Assembly: GCA_964368965.1 (NCBI GenBank)
Contig: CAYJDR010000004.1
Location: 28,797 to 92,796 of the forward strand
Direction of reading: 5' to 3'
Length of the DNA: 64,000 nt
Source of the DNA: CAYJDR01 sp964368965
GTDB taxonomy: Bacteria; Chrysiogenota; Deferribacteres; Deferribacterales; Mucispirillaceae
Below, piece by piece: positions 43,997-52,155 of the stretch; the stretch's first letter is position 1; each line of letters starts with the position of its first letter. The notes below the pieces were generated by a model. That model was not told the origin of the DNA, ran no database searches, and saw only the letters and a list, made by a program, of their open reading frames with translations. The translations under genes were made by a program, and so were the position numbers.

Positions 43997-44025
43997 ACAA
44001 TATCATATATAATAAACTATATCAA
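43997..44025 (-). promoter_or_regulatory. Sigma70-type promoter for metH
   Basis: Minus strand: -35 TTGATA (44020-44025), 17-bp spacer, -10 TATTGT (43997-44002). I saw no cobalamin riboswitch in the 35-bp leader. Confidence 0.55.
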
Positions 44026-44033
44026 GCACAAAC

Positions 44034-44059
44034 AAAAAAGGAGTGCCGAAGCACTCCTT
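44034..44059 (-). terminator. Terminator after superoxide reductase
   Basis: AAGGAGTGC-TTCG-GCACTCCTT is followed by T on the minus strand: a 9-bp perfect stem with a stable UUCG tetraloop. Confidence 0.92.
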
Positions 44060-44067
44060 GTAAAGTT

Positions 44068-44442
44068 TTAGATATCCATCTCTGATTGCCACAATCCGTG
44101 GATGTTGCAATAACTGACTGCAATTAACTTGCCAGGTTTAGTAGCTTTAATTTTGAACACGCCAACAGCCTCTGTAAATAGCGGGCCTTCGTTTGCGCCA
44201 GCAGCGCTTTCGCCGTGTGCTGAAAATTCAACCTTACCAACTTGCCTAACCATGCTTTCGCCTTCAGCAACATAGAATAGTGAAATGTAAGATATAAAGT
44301 GCTCTGTAGTGTTTGGGTGAGCGATCTCCTTACCAACAGTAACGCCTACTGTGATAAATTCGCCCTCTTTGTTAACAACGTCCATAACTGGAACGTGCTT
44401 TTCTGATTTAAAATCAGCCGTTTTGATTAAGTTTGTAAGCAT
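44068..44442 (-). CDS. Superoxide reductase (neelaredoxin/class II desulfoferrodoxin)
   Basis: The protein is 124 aa from the ATG at 44442, with AAGGAGG upstream; the longer frame to 44484 covers that site. Iron ligands are in place: H16 in the E14-K-H motif, H42 and H48 in AHPNTTEHF, C112 and H115 in Y-C-N-I-H-G. The N-terminal desulforedoxin Cys4 domain is absent, so it is the one-iron type. It reduces superoxide to peroxide without making oxygen, the typical defence of anaerobes. It is monocistronic with its own promoter and terminator. Confidence 0.93.
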   Translation of the reverse strand: MLTNLIKTADFKSEKHVPVMDVVNKEGEFITVGVTVGKEIAHPNTTEHFISYISLFYVAEGESMVRQVGKVEFSAHGESAAGANEGPLFTEAVGVFKIKATKPGKLIAVSYCNIHGLWQSEMDI

Positions 44443-44497
44443 GTTTGCTTCCTCCTTTATATAAGTGCTGTTAATTATACTCATTTAGTATTTTTAA

Positions 44498-44526
44498 ATC
44501 ATACAATATTTATCCGATTTAATCAA
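44498..44526 (-). promoter_or_regulatory. Sigma70-type promoter for superoxide reductase
   Basis: Minus strand: -35 TTGATT (44521-44526), 17-bp spacer, -10 TATGAT (44498-44503). Confidence 0.55.
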
Positions 44527-44612
44527 CATAAATTTACGCTATATATATTATAAGATTTATTTTGAATATTGCAATATAATTATACGCTATATTACACAAT
44601 AGTTTTTTGCAT

Positions 44613-44643
44613 AAAAAAGCCACTGATAGAATTTACCAGTGGC
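44613..44643 (-). terminator. Terminator after pckA
   Basis: The minus strand stem GCCACTG / CAGTGGC (11-nt loop) is followed by six T. Confidence 0.85.
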
Positions 44644-44670
44644 TTTATATTTTAGATATTTAATAACTTA

Positions 44671-46275
44671 CTAAGCTTTAGGAGCGCCTTTAAGGATCTC
44701 TTCTAGCATTTCGTTTTCTGGGTATTTCTTGAAGTTTTCAATGAATTGGTTAGCTAGTGATTGTCTAGCAGATTCAAATTCACCTTGGTTAGCCCAACCT
44801 TTAACAGGGTTTAGGATCTCTGGTGTTACGCCAGGGATTTCGTTCGGTATAGAGAAACCGAATACTGGGCATGCATTGTAGCCACCAGCGTCAACTTTAC
44901 CTTCTAGAATAGCGTTAACGATAGCACGTGTATCTTTGATAGAGAAACGTTTACCAACGCCAAACTTACCACCGAATAAGCCAGTGTTAACTAAGTATGC
45001 GTTAGCGCCGTGTGCTTGCATTTTTTCAGCAAGGATTTTCGCGTATACGAATGGGTGGAAAACCATGAACGGTTCGCCAAAACAAGTTGAGAATACTGCT
45101 GTAGGGTCAGTAACACCTTTCTCAGTACCAGCAACTTTAGCAGTGTAACCAGAGATAAAGTGGTACATAGCTTGGTTTAGATCTAGCTTAGCAACAGGAG
45201 GTAATACGCCAAATGCATCATAAGTTAAGAAGATGATGTTTTTAGGGTGGCCACCTTTGTTGTCTTTAGATGTGCGTGGCATTTGAGTAAGTGGGTAAGA
45301 TGAGCGAGTGTTCTCAGTTAATGAGCCGTCATCTAGGTCGATTACTCTAGTGTTTTCATCGAAAACTACGTTTTCTAAAATTGTGCCATAGTTGCTTGTA
45401 GTAGCGTAAATTTCAGGTTCCATCTCTTTAGATAGGTTGATAACTTTAGCGTAGCAACCGCCTTCGATATTGAATATGCCTTTATCGTTCCAGCCGTGCT
45501 CGTCGTCGCCGATGAGGTAGCGTTTAGGGTCTGATGATAGTGTAGTTTTACCAGTACCAGATAGGCCGAAGAATAGTGCTGTGTCGCCCTCTTCGCCAAT
45601 GTTTGCAGAACAGTGCATAGACATCATGTTTTGCTTTGGTAAGTAATAGTTCATAACTGTGAATACAGATTTTTTCATCTCGCCTGCGTACCAAGTGCCA
45701 CCGATAAGAACAACTTTCTTAGCGAAGTTTAACATGATAACTGTAGATGAACGTGTGCCATCAACTTCAGGATCAGCTTGGAAATGAGGAAGGTAGATAA
45801 CTGTAAAGTCTTCTGTGAAGCCTTTTAATTTTGCAGCGTCTTCTTCACAGATAAACATGTTTCTTGCGAACATATTATGCCATGCGAATTGGCCGATAAC
45901 TCTAACTTTCAAACGGCAGCTTTCGTCTGCGCCTGCGTATAGTTCTTGAACGAATAGTTCTTTATCAGCGCAAAATGCCATCATTTTGTCATATAGTTTG
46001 TTGAACTGCTCTTCTGATGCTTCCATAGCAGCAGAGCTTGCCCAGTTAACATCGTTTTCAGATGTAGCTTCTCTAACAACATATTTATCTTTAGCAGAGC
46101 GACCTGTGTGTTGCCCTGTTTTAAATACCATTGCGCCGCCTTTAACGATAGAACCTTCACCGCGTTTAACAGCTTCTTCGTATAGTGCTTCTGTAGGCAT
46201 ATTTAAGTAAATAGCCTTTGGATCTTTGATACCGTACTGCTTTAAATAGTCAGTTGAAACATTATAATTTCCCAT
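44671..46275 (-). CDS. pckA: Phosphoenolpyruvate carboxykinase (ATP)
   Basis: This 534-aa protein has the usual length for the ATP enzyme. The kinase-1a P-loop GLSGTGKTTLS, the metal site YLIGDDEHGWNDKGIFNIEGG and the FLTYDAFGVLPPVAKL segment are all present. It interconverts oxaloacetate + ATP with PEP + CO2 + ADP. Depending on conditions it acts in gluconeogenesis or in PEP carboxylation towards succinate. It is monocistronic with its own promoter and terminator. Confidence 0.97.
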   Translation of the reverse strand: MGNYNVSTDYLKQYGIKDPKAIYLNMPTEALYEEAVKRGEGSIVKGGAMVFKTGQHTGRSAKDKYVVREATSENDVNWASSAAMEASEEQFNKLYDKMMAFCADKELFVQELYAGADESCRLKVRVIGQFAWHNMFARNMFICEEDAAKLKGFTEDFTVIYLPHFQADPEVDGTRSSTVIMLNFAKKVVLIGGTWYAGEMKKSVFTVMNYYLPKQNMMSMHCSANIGEEGDTALFFGLSGTGKTTLSSDPKRYLIGDDEHGWNDKGIFNIEGGCYAKVINLSKEMEPEIYATTSNYGTILENVVFDENTRVIDLDDGSLTENTRSSYPLTQMPRTSKDNKGGHPKNIIFLTYDAFGVLPPVAKLDLNQAMYHFISGYTAKVAGTEKGVTDPTAVFSTCFGEPFMVFHPFVYAKILAEKMQAHGANAYLVNTGLFGGKFGVGKRFSIKDTRAIVNAILEGKVDAGGYNACPVFGFSIPNEIPGVTPEILNPVKGWANQGEFESARQSLANQFIENFKKYPENEMLEEILKGAPKA

Positions 46276-46340
46276 TGCAAGCTCCTTAAAATTTAAATTA
46301 TTAACAAATATTAATAAATATTAATCTATATTACCAATAT

Positions 46341-46369
46341 ACTATACAAAAAAAAATTATGTTCGTCAA
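46341..46369 (-). promoter_or_regulatory. Sigma70-type promoter for pckA
   Basis: Minus strand: -35 TTGACG (46364-46369), 17-bp spacer, -10 TATAGT (46341-46346), with nine T in the spacer. It shares TTGACGAAC with the atp promoter. Confidence 0.65.
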
Positions 46370-46463
46370 CTATCTAAATAATCAATTGTTATCATTTATA
46401 ATCTTTTTTACTTCACAAGCACACATAAATGCACTATATTAGTTGAAGTATTAAGGGAGTCAC

Positions 46464-46760
46464 ATGGATAATTATTTTATTATAACAGTCACAGATCAAG
46501 AAATAGCTAGAGAAAAAGCAAAAGCTAGAGAACTCAGAAAAAAACAATGGTGGACATCACTCGTAGCAAAAGGCGTGTGCCACTATTGCGAACAGAAAGT
46601 TGACTCTAGTGAAATCACAATGGACCACGTGGTGCCTATCATACGCGGAGGCAAATCCACAAAAGGTAACATTGTGCCAGCATGTAAAACATGCAACAGC
46701 GAGAAAAAACACATGCTACCAATAGAATGGGCTGAATATTTAGACAAACTAAAAAAATAA
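46464..46760 (+). CDS. HNH endonuclease-domain protein
   Basis: This 98-aa protein is a compact HNH unit: C39-x2-C42, D54-H55 (MDHVVPIIRGG), N69 and C74-x2-C77-N78 are all intact. A charged N-terminal helix (EIAREKAKARELRKK) precedes the domain. It could be a small housekeeping HNH protein or a restriction-type nuclease; no methylase, phage or mobile gene is adjacent. AAGGGAG precedes the ATG. It diverges from pckA and lies 103 bp before alaS. Confidence 0.85.
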   Translation: MDNYFIITVTDQEIAREKAKARELRKKQWWTSLVAKGVCHYCEQKVDSSEITMDHVVPIIRGGKSTKGNIVPACKTCNSEKKHMLPIEWAEYLDKLKK

Positions 46761-46797
46761 AATATTTTATCTATTGACTTGTGTTTATCAAGAAATA

Positions 46798-46806
46798 TGT
46801 TATAGT
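46798..46806 (+). promoter_or_regulatory. Extended -10 promoter for alaS
   Basis: TG-T-TATAGT, with a weak -35 TTGTGT 16 bp upstream (46779-46784), about 57 bp before alaS. Confidence 0.4.
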
Positions 46807-46863
46807 CATACTTTATTGTTTTATTTTAGATTAATTCCATAGGTTGAGGAGATTTGTTTTCAC

Positions 46864-49482
46864 ATGAAAGGTAGTGATATAAGAACAGCATTTTTAAATT
46901 ATTTTGCAGAGCATGGGCATTCTATTGTTTCATCGTCTAGCCTTGTGCCACACGACGACCCTACTCTATTATTCACTAATGCTGGTATGAATCAATTTAA
47001 AGATATTTTCCTTGGCAAAGAGACACGCTCATATAATAGAGCTACAACTTGCCAAAAAGTTGTGCGTGCTGGTGGCAAACACAACGATCTCGAAAACGTT
47101 GGGCGCACAGCTAGGCACCACACATTCTTTGAAATGCTTGGCAACTTCTCATTCGGCGACTACTTTAAAAAAGACGCTATCAAATTCGGCTGGGAATTTC
47201 TAACCGTTACACTTAACATACCTGCTGACAGACTTTTTGTCACAGTTTACGAACAAGACGACGAAGCATACGATATCTGGCATAAAGATATGGGGTTACC
47301 TGAGTCAAAAATATTCAGAATGGGCGAAAAAGACAACTTCTGGCAAATGGGCGATACAGGCCCTTGCGGTCCATGTTCTGAAATCCACTTCGACCAAGGC
47401 CCTGACGTTGGCTGTAAACGCCCAGAATGTGACCCATACTGCGATTGCGACAGACACCTTGAAATATGGAACTTAGTTTTCATGCAATACAACCGTGACG
47501 AAAGCGGAACATTGCACCCATTACCAAAACCATCTATTGATACTGGTGCTGGGCTTGAGCGTGTTGCCGCTGTTGTACAAGGCGTCGAAAGCAACTACGA
47601 CACAGACTTAATTAAACCAATCATCGAACATATAGCAAAACTTGCTGGCAAAACTTATGGCGAAAACGAACTTGCCGACGTTTCAATGCGAGTTATTGCA
47701 GACCATTCTAGAAGCACTACGTTCCTTGTTGCTGATGGTGTTATCCCTAGCAACGAAGGCAGAGGCTATGTTTTACGCCGTATCATGCGTCGTGCGATGC
47801 GTCACGGCAAAATGCTTGGCTTCGATAAAGAGTTCTTCTATGACGTTTGCAACTATGTTGTAGACTTCATGAAAGGTCATTACGTTGAACTTGTTGATAA
47901 AAAAGAATTTATCGTTAAAATAGTTAAAACGGAAGAGCAAGCATTCGGCAAAACTCTTTCATCTGGTATGAAGCTTATATCTGAGGAAATCTTACCAAAA
48001 TATGCCTCATCAAAAGTTGTTGAAGGTGTTGATATCTTTAGACTTTATGACACTTATGGCTTCCCTGTTGATTTATTTACAGACATCGCTGAAGATGCTG
48101 GCTATTCGCTTGACATGGCTGGGTTTGAAACACACATGAAGGAACAACAAGAGCGCGCAAAACGCTCTAGCCTTGGTGTTGCAAGCAGCGGCACATCTGA
48201 CACACTAATTAAACTTGGTGCAGAAACAGCTACTAAATTTGTAGGCTATGAAAACTCTAGCGTACAATCAACTATCTTTGCAATTATTAAAGATGGCAAC
48301 GAAGTTGAAAACATACAAGCAGGCGACAATGCTGAAATTATTTTAACCACTACACCGTTCTACGCTGAGGGTGGCGGACAAGTTGGCGATAAAGGCACTA
48401 TTGAAGTAAACGGCGCAACTTTTGATGTTGAAAACACTATCAAAATAGGTGGTGCGTTTATCCATAAAGGTACGCTTACAAACGGTGAAATAAAGAAATC
48501 AGACACAGTTACAGCTACTATTAATAAAGAGCGCCGTTCGTTTATCGAGCAAAACCACACTGCTACACACTTGCTACACAAAGCGTTGCAAAATGTTGTT
48601 GGTGGACATGCTAGGCAAGCTGGCTCTATGGTTAGCGACGATAAATTGCGTTTTGACTATACTCACTCATCAGCACTTACAGCTGACGAAATAGCTAAGA
48701 TCGAGCAAGAAGTTAATAACGCTATCTTTAGCAACCTACCATTGACTAAAGCTATCATGAACATACAAGACGCTATGACATCTGGCGCTACTGCCCTATT
48801 CGGTGAGAAATATGACGACGATGTACGCGTTGTATCTATCGATGCATACTCAAAAGAGCTATGCGGTGGTTGCCATGTTGAAAACACAAGCAATATCGGA
48901 CTATTTAAAATAATTGAAGAAACAAGCGTTGCATCAGGCATCAGGCGTATCGAAGCTGTCACTGGCGCAAATGCTTTCAACTTTTTAAACGGCCAAGATT
49001 TTATCGTTAAACAACTTTCAGCACTGTTCAAATGTACACCTGCTGACATAGTCAATCGTGTTACTTCGCTACAAGAAAGCGTTAAAGAACGCGACAGGCA
49101 ACTAAAAGCTATTGAAGAAAAATCGGCAGCAAAACAAGCTGAACAACTACTTGATAACGCTAAAGAAATTAATGGCGTAAAAGTTTTATCAGTTAGGCTT
49201 AACAGTAGCGTTGATGGCATGCGTAACTTTATCGACACTGCAAAAGCTAAGTTGCAATCATGCGTTGTGCTTGTCGGCGGCGAAGTTGATGGCAAAGTTA
49301 CATTCATATGTGGCGTTACTAAAGATTTAACTGATAAATATAAAGCAGGCAAACTAATCAAAGAAGTTGCAGGTATTGCTGGTGGCTCTGGTGGCGGTAA
49401 AGACGATATGGCACAAGCAGGCGCAAAAGACGCTTCTAAAATAGATATCGCACTTGAAAGTATTTACAATTTAATAAAATAA
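46864..49482 (+). CDS. alaS: Alanine--tRNA ligase
   Basis: This full-length 872-aa protein has a class II catalytic core (~1-240, MKGSDIRTAFLNYFAEHGH and GPCGPCSEIHFD). The tRNA-recognition domain follows, then the editing domain with H-T-A-T-H and C-G-G-C-H (zinc/editing residues) and the C-terminal oligomerisation/DHHA1 domain (GGSGGGKDDMAQAG). It charges tRNA-Ala and clears Ser/Gly mischarging. cheX follows after 26 bp. Confidence 0.97.
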   Translation: MKGSDIRTAFLNYFAEHGHSIVSSSSLVPHDDPTLLFTNAGMNQFKDIFLGKETRSYNRATTCQKVVRAGGKHNDLENVGRTARHHTFFEMLGNFSFGDYFKKDAIKFGWEFLTVTLNIPADRLFVTVYEQDDEAYDIWHKDMGLPESKIFRMGEKDNFWQMGDTGPCGPCSEIHFDQGPDVGCKRPECDPYCDCDRHLEIWNLVFMQYNRDESGTLHPLPKPSIDTGAGLERVAAVVQGVESNYDTDLIKPIIEHIAKLAGKTYGENELADVSMRVIADHSRSTTFLVADGVIPSNEGRGYVLRRIMRRAMRHGKMLGFDKEFFYDVCNYVVDFMKGHYVELVDKKEFIVKIVKTEEQAFGKTLSSGMKLISEEILPKYASSKVVEGVDIFRLYDTYGFPVDLFTDIAEDAGYSLDMAGFETHMKEQQERAKRSSLGVASSGTSDTLIKLGAETATKFVGYENSSVQSTIFAIIKDGNEVENIQAGDNAEIILTTTPFYAEGGGQVGDKGTIEVNGATFDVENTIKIGGAFIHKGTLTNGEIKKSDTVTATINKERRSFIEQNHTATHLLHKALQNVVGGHARQAGSMVSDDKLRFDYTHSSALTADEIAKIEQEVNNAIFSNLPLTKAIMNIQDAMTSGATALFGEKYDDDVRVVSIDAYSKELCGGCHVENTSNIGLFKIIEETSVASGIRRIEAVTGANAFNFLNGQDFIVKQLSALFKCTPADIVNRVTSLQESVKERDRQLKAIEEKSAAKQAEQLLDNAKEINGVKVLSVRLNSSVDGMRNFIDTAKAKLQSCVVLVGGEVDGKVTFICGVTKDLTDKYKAGKLIKEVAGIAGGSGGGKDDMAQAGAKDASKIDIALESIYNLIK

Positions 49483-49508
49483 AAAAACACAAAACAAGAG
49501 GTTTAGTA

Positions 49509-49982
49509 ATGAACATTGAAATGATTAACCCATTCGTATCAGCAACATTGAACGTGCTCTCAACTATGGCAGGCATCGAAGCTAAAAAAGGTACCATCTA
49601 CATCAAGCAAGATGACAAAATGATATACGACATCTCAGGCGTTATCGGTATCGTTGGCAAAATGTCTGGCTTCGTTGCAATCAGCTTCCCTGAGTCGCTA
49701 GCACTTAAAATAGTTTCTGGCTTCATCGGCGAAGACAAAACAGAAATGTCACGTGACGTGATTGATGCTATCGGCGAATTTGTAAACATGATCGCAGGCA
49801 GTGCTAAGCGTGTATTTGCTGACAAAGGGCAAAAATACGAAATCGGCATACCAAATGTTATTACTGGCAAAGGCCACATCATCAACCGCCCAAGCAACGT
49901 TGTTTGTGTTGGTGTTACATTTGAAGTAGACGGCGAAATGTTCGTTGTTGAAGTTGCTGTTAAAGAAGTTCCTGAATATTAA
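49509..49982 (+). CDS. cheX: CheX-type chemotaxis phosphatase-like protein
   Basis: This 157-aa protein has the CheC/CheX fold, with the catalytic E90-x2-N93 pair in A-I-G-E-F-V-N-M-I-A-G followed by A-K-R-V-F. CheX dephosphorylates CheY-P, so the organism is probably motile and chemotactic, although no other chemotaxis gene is in the window. It is downstream of alaS, perhaps on the same transcript, and has a hairpin after it. Confidence 0.85.
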   Translation: MNIEMINPFVSATLNVLSTMAGIEAKKGTIYIKQDDKMIYDISGVIGIVGKMSGFVAISFPESLALKIVSGFIGEDKTEMSRDVIDAIGEFVNMIAGSAKRVFADKGQKYEIGIPNVITGKGHIINRPSNVVCVGVTFEVDGEMFVVEVAVKEVPEY

Positions 49983-50017
49983 TATCTAAAATATATTTTT
50001 TAACCAGTCCACTTTTC

Positions 50018-50040
50018 AAGCACGTGTTTATCACGTGCTT
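50018..50040 (+). terminator. Hairpin after cheX
   Basis: AAGCACGTG-TTTAT-CACGTGCTT is a perfect 9-bp stem, followed only by AATATTTAT, so termination may be incomplete. Confidence 0.6.
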
Positions 50041-50066
50041 AATATTTATACAAAGGATTCATAACT

Positions 50067-51302
50067 ATGGCAAAACCTATAGAGTTTAAGCTTGACAACG
50101 GGCTTACAGTTATCTTTGAATATGTTCCAGGTGTTAAGGTTGTTTCTGTCCAGTCGTGGATACAAACAGGCTCTGTAAACGAAACTCCTGAAATATCAGG
50201 TATTTCTCACTTCCTAGAGCACATACTATTCAAAGGCACTAAGAAGTTCAAACCAGGTGAAATAGACACATACCTCGATGCAAAAGGCGCATACAATAAC
50301 GCGTTCACTAGTTTTGATGTTACAAACTACTACGTAACTATACCTACTGATGAAGCAGAAGCAGCTTTTGAAGTTGTCAGCCAAATGGTTTTTGAAGCGT
50401 TATTTATTGAAGAAGAAATTGAGAAAGAAAAACCTGTTGTTTTACAAGAAATTAAGCGTAGTTATGACGACCCTAACTATAACTTGTGGCATGATGCACA
50501 AAAAAAACTACTCGGTGGCACACCTTATGAACGCAAAATCATAGGCACACCTGAAACTGTTACAGCGCTCACGCGCGAAACACTTCTTGATTATTATAAC
50601 AAATATTACCACCCTGAAAATATGACGCTTGTTGTAGTTGGTGATATCGCTACAGAACAAGTTGAAATGCTTGCTAAAAAATACTTCTCACACACTCGCG
50701 ATGTCGCAGCTGGCAAAATGTATGATGGCACAAATAAAAACACATACTTGAGCGAAGCTAATGGCGTATTCCAAGCTGATATCGCAACAGAGTATGTCTT
50801 CTTTGGCTACCCTACTGGCGAACAATCAGTTGAGGAAATGCATGCAGATAACGTGATGATGGAAATACTCTCAGGTGGTGAATATTCACTACTGAATGAA
50901 CACTTAAAGCTTGATAACGACATAGTTATATCTGTAAACGACGTAGGCATGTTCAATAGATATCATGGCTTTTTTGGCGTAGTGGCGGAAGTTGTTACAG
51001 GTAATGCTGATTTGTTCATAACTGAAGCAAAAAAAGTGCTCGCAAAAGTAGCTAACGGGGACATTGAAGAAACACGTATTGAAAAAGCAAAAAACAGGCT
51101 AAAAAGCAGAGTGCTATTCCAAGCACAAGATGTATCTACACTTGCTAATGAATTAGGCTTCTCGTATGTATTAGGCGCAAAAGACTTCTACCTAAACTAC
51201 CACGAAGGTGTGAACGCTATCACACTTGATGACATAAAAGCATCAATCAAACGCTTAACAAGCTCTACAGAATATATTGGTAAAACAATACCAGCACAAT
51301 AA
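50067..51302 (+). CDS. M16-family zinc peptidase
   Basis: This 411-aa protein has the inverted zinc motif H48-F-L-E51-H52 in the N-terminal domain (SHFLEHILFKGTKKF), with the downstream glutamate-containing helix. The C-terminal inactive-type half (~200-411) completes the clamshell. The size fits the bacterial one-chain processing-peptidase-like group. It probably degrades peptides; it has no signal peptide, so it is cytoplasmic. It ends in a strong bidirectional terminator. Confidence 0.92.
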   Translation: MAKPIEFKLDNGLTVIFEYVPGVKVVSVQSWIQTGSVNETPEISGISHFLEHILFKGTKKFKPGEIDTYLDAKGAYNNAFTSFDVTNYYVTIPTDEAEAAFEVVSQMVFEALFIEEEIEKEKPVVLQEIKRSYDDPNYNLWHDAQKKLLGGTPYERKIIGTPETVTALTRETLLDYYNKYYHPENMTLVVVGDIATEQVEMLAKKYFSHTRDVAAGKMYDGTNKNTYLSEANGVFQADIATEYVFFGYPTGEQSVEEMHADNVMMEILSGGEYSLLNEHLKLDNDIVISVNDVGMFNRYHGFFGVVAEVVTGNADLFITEAKKVLAKVANGDIEETRIEKAKNRLKSRVLFQAQDVSTLANELGFSYVLGAKDFYLNYHEGVNAITLDDIKASIKRLTSSTEYIGKTIPAQ

Positions 51303-51307
51303 GCACT

Positions 51308-51337
51308 AAAAAAAGCCCCGTAAAAGGGGCTCTTTTT
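51308..51337. terminator. Bidirectional terminator
   Basis: AGCCCC-GTAAAA-GGGGCT is followed by CTTTTT on plus and by seven T on minus. It serves both the peptidase gene and the small minus-strand gene ending at 51336. Confidence 0.9.
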
Positions 51338-51527
51338 AAGCGTTCTCTCTTGATAACGAGATATCGAAATCATTAATAATTTTATGTAGTTCAATTTTTA
51401 ATGTCATAGTATTCTTAAAGTTGATACTATACTCGTCATCTTGCAGCTTAGCGTGATTAATGCTGCTTTCATCACCATCTTGCAATGAGATAAACTTAGC
51501 GTGTGCTAGTTTCTTATCGCTAGACAT
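51336..51527 (-). CDS. Small hypothetical protein
   Basis: This 63-aa soluble charged protein (KKLAHAKFISLQDGDESSINHAK... NTMTLKIELHKII) has no recognised domain. I accept it because AGGAG stands 6 nt before the ATG and the bidirectional terminator begins at its stop. It is a stand-alone gene. Confidence 0.5.
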   Translation of the reverse strand: MSSDKKLAHAKFISLQDGDESSINHAKLQDDEYSINFKNTMTLKIELHKIINDFDISLSRENA

Positions 51528-51624
51528 ATTGCACTCCTGTTGTGTTTATCACAACGCATTTATTGCACGTCAGTACATATTAAAATCAAAATATCACAAT
51601 TTGAATATTATTGCAATACATATA

Positions 51625-52098
51625 TTATGCAAAATCATTATTCTTTAATATATAATACGCTAAGTGTGTTGCAAAAATTAACCACAAAATGTAAGGAATT
51701 TGTAAAATTGCAGAAATCTTTGAAATTTTCGCAAACACAATCACCATTGCAACCACGACAAAAAACAATATAATCATCTCTAATACTGCAAATTTCACTT
51801 CATGGTGCGAAAAGAAGATAAAACTCCATGCAATATTCAGTAAAAATTGCGTTGCAAACAAAATCATCGCTAACATAAAAATTGGTGTATCTCTGTTGCT
51901 AATCACTAAAAACAGTGAAACACCCATCAACACATAAAGCACCGTCCACGCAGCCCCAAACACCCAACTTGGGGGTGTCAATGGCGACTTTATAAGTACA
52001 GAATACCACTCCATATCCATCGCAAGTGAACCTAAAAAACCTGCAGCTAAACATGAGCTTATGCACGCTGCTAACATTAACCATTCAACGCTCTTCAT
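51625..52098 (-). CDS. tspO: TspO/MBR-family membrane protein
   Basis: This 157-aa protein has five hydrophobic helices and the family signature W-Y-S-V-L-I-K-S-P-L-T-P-P-S-W-V-F-G followed by W-T-V-L-Y-V-L-M-G. The third to fifth helices carry the usual Trp/aromatic set (N-I-A-W-S-F-I-F-F). TspO binds tetrapyrroles and responds to oxygen and redox state in bacteria. It is monocistronic and divergent from the propeller gene. Confidence 0.92.
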   Translation of the reverse strand: MKSVEWLMLAACISSCLAAGFLGSLAMDMEWYSVLIKSPLTPPSWVFGAAWTVLYVLMGVSLFLVISNRDTPIFMLAMILFATQFLLNIAWSFIFFSHHEVKFAVLEMIILFFVVVAMVIVFAKISKISAILQIPYILWLIFATHLAYYILKNNDFA

Positions 52099-52155
52099 TT
52101 TCCACCCCGCATTTTTTGCTATTGATATAATTGTTAAATTAGCATAACATTTGAT

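Noticed and set aside
43963..44033. Cobalamin or SAM riboswitch upstream of metH
   Set aside because: The leader between promoter and start is only about 35 bp and shows no conserved box.
48663..49361. 232-codon minus-strand open frame
   Set aside because: It is antisense to the editing domain of alaS, with no start signal or motif.
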